From: Psococerastis gibbosa
Taxonomy: Eukaryota; Arthropoda; Insecta; Psocodea; Psocidae
Length of the DNA: 64,000 nt
Direction of reading: 5' to 3'
NCBI GenBank assembly: GCA_963971405.1
Contig: OZ020487.1
Location: 25,343,371-25,407,370, forward strand
Shown: positions 57,896-64,000 of the stretch, in pieces
Layout: each line of letters opens with the position of its first letter
How positions within the stretch are numbered: position 1 is the first letter of the stretch
Made by a program: the position numbers and the translations under genes
The notes under the pieces: model-generated
What the model was told of the DNA's origin: nothing
Database searches by the model: none
Seen by the model: only the letters and a program-made list of their open reading frames with translations

Positions 57896-60800
57896 TCACT
57901 CATCCTCTTTGCCCATCATCATGAGTATCTTTTTCTTAGCTATCTTTGAGTACAATATATCTATGGGTTTGGTGGTGTCATACAGTGAGGGCGCTTGAAG
58001 TATAATGAGGGCAGTTCCAAAGACGCACATCAGGCTGAATATCCAGAGAAACAATCTATCTAGAACCATGGCTACGTACTTCCAGTCTTCTTCGATCTGA
58101 AACAGAAAGTGTTAACCTGCCTTAACGTCACCTGGAATAGCCTAATGCAGGAAACCCAATAAATGGTAATTAAAATAGGTACCACGAAGAGGATTGTATC
58201 GGTACACTTCAGTTCACTTGTTTACTTGGTGTACTTGTTCAGTCCTCAATAGGATATCAGGACCTTCCGTGTTGATGATAAGTATACTGGAATACAAAGA
58301 GAAAACTTTGATAGAAAAATAAAAAATTCAGCGTATGAGTTCTGTAGGTAAGTAATGCGTACTCATTGATAATCTACATAATATAAGAGTACAATGCTAT
58401 AGTTGTAGAAAAGTGGAAGGGATATAAAAAAATGTCCACTTTACAAATAATATTCCCTTTTGGCAATGGGTTAGGACGGGATGTGGGACGGTCTTAACGC
58501 CATATTTAAATAAAACCGATGAGTTTTTTGTTGACATTGTACAGCCCTGCAAGTGCGAATGAGATAGACCTGAGCATACTTTTAATTGATTAAATGAAAT
58601 TATGGAGTGCAGGAAATTCACTGCGGGACGAGACGAGCGAAAAAGTTCAGGGCGCGGGGCGGGAACAGAGTTTATTCCCGTCCTGCCGTCCCGCGTACAC
58701 CTCAACATTAGGTTTTTGCATCTTGCGTAAATAATTTTAATGAAATTTCTCTTCCACAACAGAAAAGAAAATCTTAAAGAACACAATTTCCTATGTAATT
58801 TAGGCTATAAGAAAATACTGTACCTACTTTAGTATCTAACGAGCAGTAAATGAAAGCTGAATTTGTCCACTTCCCTCGACGTTGTCGTTTCTAATATGAG
58901 GTCTACCTAGATAGAAAATTGTGCCTACGGCAGCCTATTAGGTTTAATATTGCTCAAGTAAAAGCTAAACCTACAATGCACCCAATAAAAAAAACAAACA
59001 TAAAAATAGATCTTCAATATCATCTCCATTGGCCTAGGCCTATATGTAATAAATTAATTCATTTTTTATTAACTATTCCGGTAGCTTACGAGTAACCTAC
59101 CGTATTTTTATTGTAATAACAGCATTAATGTACTGTGTTCAGTATTTGAGTATACAGGGTGTTTCAGGCAAACGCCGACTAACTCCCAGGGCGTATTCCC
59201 ATTTGAAGCAAAAATACGCCATATTGTGATACCGATAACGGTGCATTTTTGTTAAGACAATCTATGGGTTATTTTTCCTCCAAATCTAACTTAGAAGTTT
59301 GTTACTGTTCTCCTGAACACCCTGTATTTACCACATTTGTTTTGTAATACTTGTACTTCGTCGTAGTTAAATAAAAAAGGTTATTTTATTTTATTTTTTT
59401 TAGAATTTGTCAAGTATTACTAATAATTTGTAATTTGTGACCGGTGTCGCCACTATGCCAACAAAAAAACACAAACAACATGTGGTTTCGTCATTATAAA
59501 TTAATTTTTTGAATGAACACAACTTTGCACAATCTCTACAAATTTTTTCAAAGTTTGCTTATTTAAAAAATGTTAATCCATAATGCTTCACTTCCACAAA
59601 GTCACTGGAGAAACTCTAACCTGGATTGCTTCGACATGTAAATTTGTGTACTATCAGACTACCCCGACAACTCCAATTTGACAGCAATTTCAAAAGAGCT
59701 ATGTCTGGCAACATAATTGTAGTGTCTCGAATCTACTTTGGATTGGAAAATTTCATAAGAACCGATAAGCGTCACTAGCAAATTAGAGGGAAGTAACCAT
59801 GGACGAAGATGAGGGACGTTCCCCCAGCATTATGCAAAACATTCCCATCCACATCCTCTAAGACTATTAACTAAATTCCATTCTCTGCATTCCATGCTAG
59901 AATCAGCGCACAGTGGAATTTTCAAGAACTAAAAAGGATTAAACTAAGAATGTGAACCCTGAGGCACGGCTGACTAACAGGTAGAGGAGGGGGAGGGGGG
60001 GGAGAGACAAATTCCAGTCAGTGGCCAACCCTGCCTGCAGCCTGCACCGCACCTGCCCAAATCCCCCGTTTGCTATTATCCTTCAAAACTTTTTCCATCC
60101 TGGCCATGACATTTATGACAGCTTAATATTCCAGGGCGTCATGTGTTGGGTGTAAAGCTCTGGAAACGTCGAGCATTATATAATAGAGCTTTGTTCTAGA
60201 TACTGACAGATGAATGACTTATTACTCAATATAGAGAGGGATAATAATGAATATTAAAGAGCCGCGCCGGTATTCAATTTAATTTTATGAAATTAAACTC
60301 CAACTGGTTTAACCTTCAACGGATTTGTATGTGGTGTTGCGAACATTTTTTTTTTTAATGTGGAAAAGCTTTCAAATATTCACTCTTTAGGAAAACCCCC
60401 GTTATTATTTTTTTACCCCATAGTTCACTTAATCTCACGCTGGACTTCCGCCATCTGACGATTTATTTAAATTTGCCCTGCAGTAGAAATTTCATGGCAT
60501 TAGAAGAGATTCCAAACCACGGTCATCAAATTACTTCCTTCCTTGATTGGTTGATTTCCATACCTTCTATGTCTATCTGTGGTGACAGACCGCCAATCCC
60601 AAAGCAAGATAGAATATGTACGTATTGGTTGGTATGCAAACTGTTTTAGAAAGTCCTGGTCGTTCATTTCTCAGGTGTAGGCTATATAAAAATATTTGTG
60701 GGGGGGGGGAGGTGTCATCACTTACTATGGTCTACTTCTAGCTGCGGGTAGAGCCCCGAGACCTCATTTCATTCTACCCACCAAACCTCTTACTGCTCAC

Positions 60801-62284
60801 TGTTGACCCAAAAATCTATCAGATCTGGCTAATTATGCACATTAAAACTAGCAATAATTAATTTCACCTTATATTTTCCCATTTTGGGGGAGGTATATAG
60901 GCCACTGACGTCTCTTATTGCAGTTTACCCACCACAACGATGAATAAGTGGCTTTGGAGATGACTGTAAAAACCTAAGTAATCAAAACTAGTGCAAAAAG
61001 AGCCAGAGGAAAATATGATCACCTAATAAATAAAATATCATACATAAGACCTGAACAATGTTTACACTTTTTTTTATAATTTAAAAACCACATATTTTTC
61101 TAGCAAAAAGAGCGAAAAAAGTTTCTTCTTCGCTTTGCTACCCTAATAGGCCGAATGGACTGAAAGGAAATGGAGGTCCCCGATGGTATTTTCATTTGTA
61201 AAAGGAGCTGGCCACATTGGCCACCCCTGGAACACCCCAAAATAGATTTTTATAAATTTTAATCCAATACTTAAGTTCATAGCACTACGAGGATTTTTGG
61301 TACACTTTCGTGCAGAGGTTTTTCCGTGAAACTTATAGGCGACAGAAATTTACTGAATTTTGATAATTCAGTAAATTTCTGTCGCCTATAAGTCATGGAA
61401 AAATTATTGCAAAAAAATTAAAAATTCTTTAAAAATAGTTAGGTACATGTGCCAGTTCCAATTCAAAACTTTTTAACTTAAGTTGGCTATTAACAAAATA
61501 AATAAGTAATTCAACCTATTGTGGGGCTGCCCTTGTCAACAATAAGCTTCCTCGTAAAGATCCTTGTAGAAAAGCATTGGCTAGGCACCCTTACAACCTT
61601 GACATTGTGCACATTTGTTTTAAACATTTAGGACATGGTGTGGGCAATGCCTATACCTACTAAGATTCCCACTTTGTAAAGTCAATAAGTCTCCATGAAG
61701 ATTATACCTAGGTACATGCTCCTTCCTGGGGCTAATTATTAAATAATAAATAATAAAAATAAACATAAAGCTATGTAAAATTTTTGAAAACCTACTATTT
61801 TGCAACTAAATTTGCTAAAATGTACTTAGGCTATGCAACACGGGCCGTTTTATAGCTTGATATAACCGCAGAATACCTAAATTGATTACACACTAACCAC
61901 TTACAGTGGATATTTAAAGTGCTACAAAATTAATAATAACAAAAAAAATTACTCTACCCTACTTATTTTAGATTAATTAATTGAAAATTAGACTTACATT
62001 TTCAAATTTATCCTTATTTCTAACGTGTTGCGCAACGAATCTCGCGTCTTCGATTGTTTTTTCGATTTCCTGAGACATGGATTTGTCAAAGGTGGGACTC
62101 TGGTCTCCATTGAGGCAGACCGTCCCGGGACTGAAGAGGTCGTCGTCGGCCCCGGGGAGTGGCAAGGCCAGTGGCGGGTCTCCGAAACAGGGCCCGGGCG
62201 CCACGTCGAACCGCGGCGGAAGCGCAGGTATTGTATAGTCCATGCTAAATCGCTTTCCGTACCCACTAGGAAACTCGAATACAT
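57896..62284 (-). CDS. Nicotinic acetylcholine receptor subunit, last two exons (partial gene)
   Basis: Two minus-strand exons are present: 62284-61998 and 58096-57896, joined in phase 0 across a 3.9-kb intron. The first encodes the end of the large cytoplasmic loop between membrane segments 3 and 4: a proline-rich stretch ([15 protein letters not shown]) and the amphipathic helix before M4 ([20 protein letters not shown]). The second begins [20 protein letters not shown], forms M4 through [10 protein letters not shown], and ends with a conserved tail ([20 protein letters not shown], then GKEDE) and TGA. This is a pentameric ligand-gated cation channel at cholinergic synapses. The tail looks like an insect alpha-type subunit, but the ligand-binding exons that decide alpha versus beta lie beyond the right edge. 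A possible polyadenylation signal (TTTATT on plus) is at 57794. A Helentron-like element ends about 12 bases from the acceptor of the first exon. Confidence 0.93.
59155..59324. mobile_element. Small TA-flanked MITE
   Basis: The left end CAGGGTGTTTCAGG and the right end TCCTGAACACCCTG are inverse with small differences. TA lies at 59153-59154 and 59325-59326. The interior is not palindromic. Terminal CAGGGTGT sequences are common in insect Tc1/mariner-type MITEs. It is in the last intron of the nAChR gene. Confidence 0.7.
59325..61318. other. nAChR intron, no further feature
   Basis: I looked for an additional nAChR exon on the minus strand and for repeats with clear ends. I found only G-rich and AT-rich low-complexity runs (for example GGAGGGGGAGGGGGGGGAG near 59987). 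Confidence 0.45.
61319..61404. repeat. Long perfect hairpin
   Basis: A 29-bp arm at 61331-61359 is repeated exactly in inverse at 61365-61393 with only 5 bases (TTGAT) between. Outside it, TTTTTCCGTGA and TCATGGAAAAA extend the pairing with small mismatches to about 40 bp per arm. The arm contains TATAGGCGACAGAAATTTAC. It lies in the nAChR intron, and the pairing exists on either strand. Confidence 0.9.
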
Positions 62285-62296
62285 CTGCAACAAATG

Positions 62297-62990
62297 AAAG
62301 AACCGGTCCGAGTTTACTAGAATATGCTTTCCAATCTATAAATTAGTAGATATAGACATGTGTAATTTCATAGGAAAATGGAATATGGTTAAATTTCAGA
62401 TCCCTCGAGGGGGGGGGGGAGGGGGGGGGGGAGGGGGGGGGGTCCACCTCAATATATTAAAAACCCCTTAAAACTTAATTGCATATTCTGGTACGACCAA
62501 ACCAATACATTGTAACAGTGGTAACAATGACACATGGCACGTGATGTATTTGAATGTGAATATTCTATCATTAGGCCTATTTAAAAAAAAACTTTTTTGC
62601 ACAGAACCAAATATTTTTTTGGGGGGAATCCGGTTTAGTTACTCTACTGAACACCTAAAACATACTTGAAGTAAGAAATCATCGATAGAAAGGTTCCGCA
62701 GAAAAATTATTTTTTAGTCATTTTTCATGAAAATTGAGTTATTTTTATTTTTTTACCACCAGAAGCAAACTATCAAGGGGCAAACGACCCTCCGCATTTT
62801 GTTAACATTAATAACGACTACAATATGTGTGAATTTAAAAGGAATCGTTGGAGCCGTTTTTGAGCAATAATTTTCTTAGACGTTTTTTTGGAGTTTTTTG
62901 AGAATAAAACCCCCTAAATTGAGTTAGCCCAAAATAAGAAGCATTGTCCTGAGGTATGATTTTTATAAACCTATATGCCAAATTTCATTA
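62297..62990 (-). mobile_element. Truncated Helentron-like element (HINE type), copy 5
   Basis: The left part keeps the 3' terminus (AAAGAACCGGTCCGAG, hairpin, TGCTTTCCAATCTATAAATT) and a long interrupted G run at about 62409-62441. The right side stops within the conserved interior (GCCAAATTTCATTA), so the microsatellite and the 5' end are missing. It sits immediately upstream of the nAChR exon ending at 62284. Confidence 0.8.
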
Positions 62991-63639
62991 GCAATTACCT
63001 ATTTCAACCGTCGTGCACATAGATTAATTCATAGTTCGTATAGATGAAAAGGCTGAAAATGAGCTTTCATTCCACAATTCATGCCCAAAATGGCCTCATT
63101 TATTACTATTATTATTATTATTTTTCATTACCTACCCTTTGATTTAGACACATTATTTAAAATTCTGAATATATTCCAACATTCTATCAGTACATTTTAA
63201 TGTTTATTTGTATTTCCAACAATTATAAAACAATGAATTCCAATAATCTATTAATTTGAATTTCCCGCTCATTTTGCACTCTTTTGTTTAAAACATTAAT
63301 TGAATCAATGGAACTGATAAGTTAAATGCTTTTATAATAATAATAATAAATAAACGTGTATTTACCTCGATCTAATGTTTATACAGTTTTTTATTAATAA
63401 TGGTTGCGCTCCCTCGTACCATGAGGCGTGTGAGGCGTCCCGTCACATGACACCTTAGGGTTTATTTACAATAATTTAATCCTATTCTCGGTTTAAAAGT
63501 AATCTCAAATCGACATAGTAAGGCTGCATATGACTTAAGCATTACTTATTGTATATATGCAAGAGCACGCATGAGCGAAAAAGCTCAAGCGGTAAAGCTG
63601 TACGCGTTAGTTAAATTTCAATAGCTCTTCTATCTCATG
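62991..63639. other. Probable nAChR intron, AT-rich
   Basis: No exon or element boundary is seen. Short (ATT)n and (AAT)n runs occur near 63105 and 63338. Confidence 0.45.
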
Positions 63640-63712
63640 GCCTCGGTAGCGCAGTAGGCAGCGCGTAAGTCTCATAATCTTAAGGTCGTGAGTTCGATCC
63701 TCACCCGGGGCA
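63640..63712 (+). tRNA. tRNA-Met (CAT), elongator type
   Basis: The acceptor stem GCCTCGG pairs with CCGGGGC (one G-T pair), followed by discriminator A. The D arm is GCGC/GCGC. The anticodon loop CTCATAA gives CAT. The T arm is GTGAG-TTCGATC-CTCAC. There is no intron and no encoded CCA. The stem beginning with G and the loop match the elongator rather than the initiator tRNA. A T run (63717-63720) follows a few bases downstream as a weak Pol III terminator. It is opposite in strand to the nAChR gene. Confidence 0.96.
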
Positions 63713-64000
63713 ATAATTTTTGTTATATTTTACTCTTAGTTTTCCTGTACTTGATATTAATATCCCGGAATAACTTGTTGAGGAATGGTATATGAATGTG
63801 AAGAAATGTAATGTTGTAAATATATTGAATTTGGGGCCTATAGGCATGCAAGTGACATGGCAAGTGGGTGGATACATCGTATTGGAGATATTGGCGCCCA
63901 TCAGTGGTCTTCTCCTAATTCGAACAGACCCTACTGTCCCTACCTAAGGATTTTTTAAAAAGTAATTTTCACGAAAGGTTTGTTGTATCGTAGCTACAAT
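63713..64000. other. Right edge, no feature
   Basis: No exon, tRNA or repeat boundary is recognisable. The short minus-strand frame near 63701-63901 overlaps the tRNA 3' end and is not called. Confidence 0.4.

Noticed and set aside
58600..58690. GC-rich patch with GCGGGACGAGAC, also seen near position 53
   Set aside because: Two short matches alone do not define an element; no ends or duplication found.
62025..62297. Plus-strand open frame of 90 codons
   Set aside because: It is antisense to the nAChR cytoplasmic-loop exon, which has clear homology and splice sites on the minus strand.

Overview
This window is eukaryotic nuclear DNA from an arthropod, almost certainly an insect. It is AT-rich with long gene-free stretches, its genes are split by GT-AG introns, and it carries many families of nonautonomous transposons. 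I could not identify the species. Two recognised gene types anchor the call: a cluster of six DM4/DM12-family genes (a secreted, insect-typical family of unknown function) and the 3' end of a nicotinic acetylcholine receptor (nAChR) subunit gene. All exon chains below were assembled by hand from reading frame, splice sites and intron phase; none was checked against transcripts or a database.

Layout. DM4/DM12 gene A lies on the minus strand (1471-4745), B on plus (9105-16264), C on plus (18797-22290), D on plus (26632-32542), E on minus (35829-37946) and F on plus (42339-47258). They share a core architecture: a signal-peptide exon ending in a basic site plus the motif RY-[LIV]-x-FP-x-GS, then a fast-diverging exon 2, then an exon with G-x-x-C-x5-C, then a last exon with C-x5/6-C. 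The intron phases are 0, 2 and 2 throughout, so the cluster arose by tandem duplication. Gene A has an extra intron near its start, gene E has lost the last intron, and gene B lacks the basic motif. The minus-strand nAChR exons (57896-62284) follow after a transposon-rich gap of about 10 kb. A tRNA-Met(CAT) sits at 63640-63712, probably inside the next nAChR intron.

The most interesting feature is that genes D and F each have one exon 1, one exon 3 and one exon 4 but two different exon 2 copies in series (D: 28816-29012 and 29788-29960; F: 44477-44685 and 45958-46148). Every copy begins in phase 0 and ends in phase 2. Either copy alone gives an open frame, while both together break it. That is the signature of mutually exclusive exons, and it would swap the most variable segment of a secreted, probably protease-processed protein.

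Mobile DNA fills most of the rest. (1) Five copies of an 0.8-0.9 kb element with the layout of nonautonomous Helentrons (HINE/DINE-1 type). (2) A family of foldback MITEs starting GGCGG with 3-bp TTA/TAA target duplications, including one nested in the centre of another. (3) Five hAT-type MITEs with perfect 8-bp target duplications. (4) A Tc1/mariner element with IR/DR ends, invaded by two different LINE fragments at the same 9-bp sequence. (5) 5'-truncated LINEs and LINE relics. (6) Two tRNA-derived SINE families. Two minisatellites overlap splice sites, at exon 2 of gene B and exon 2 of gene A.
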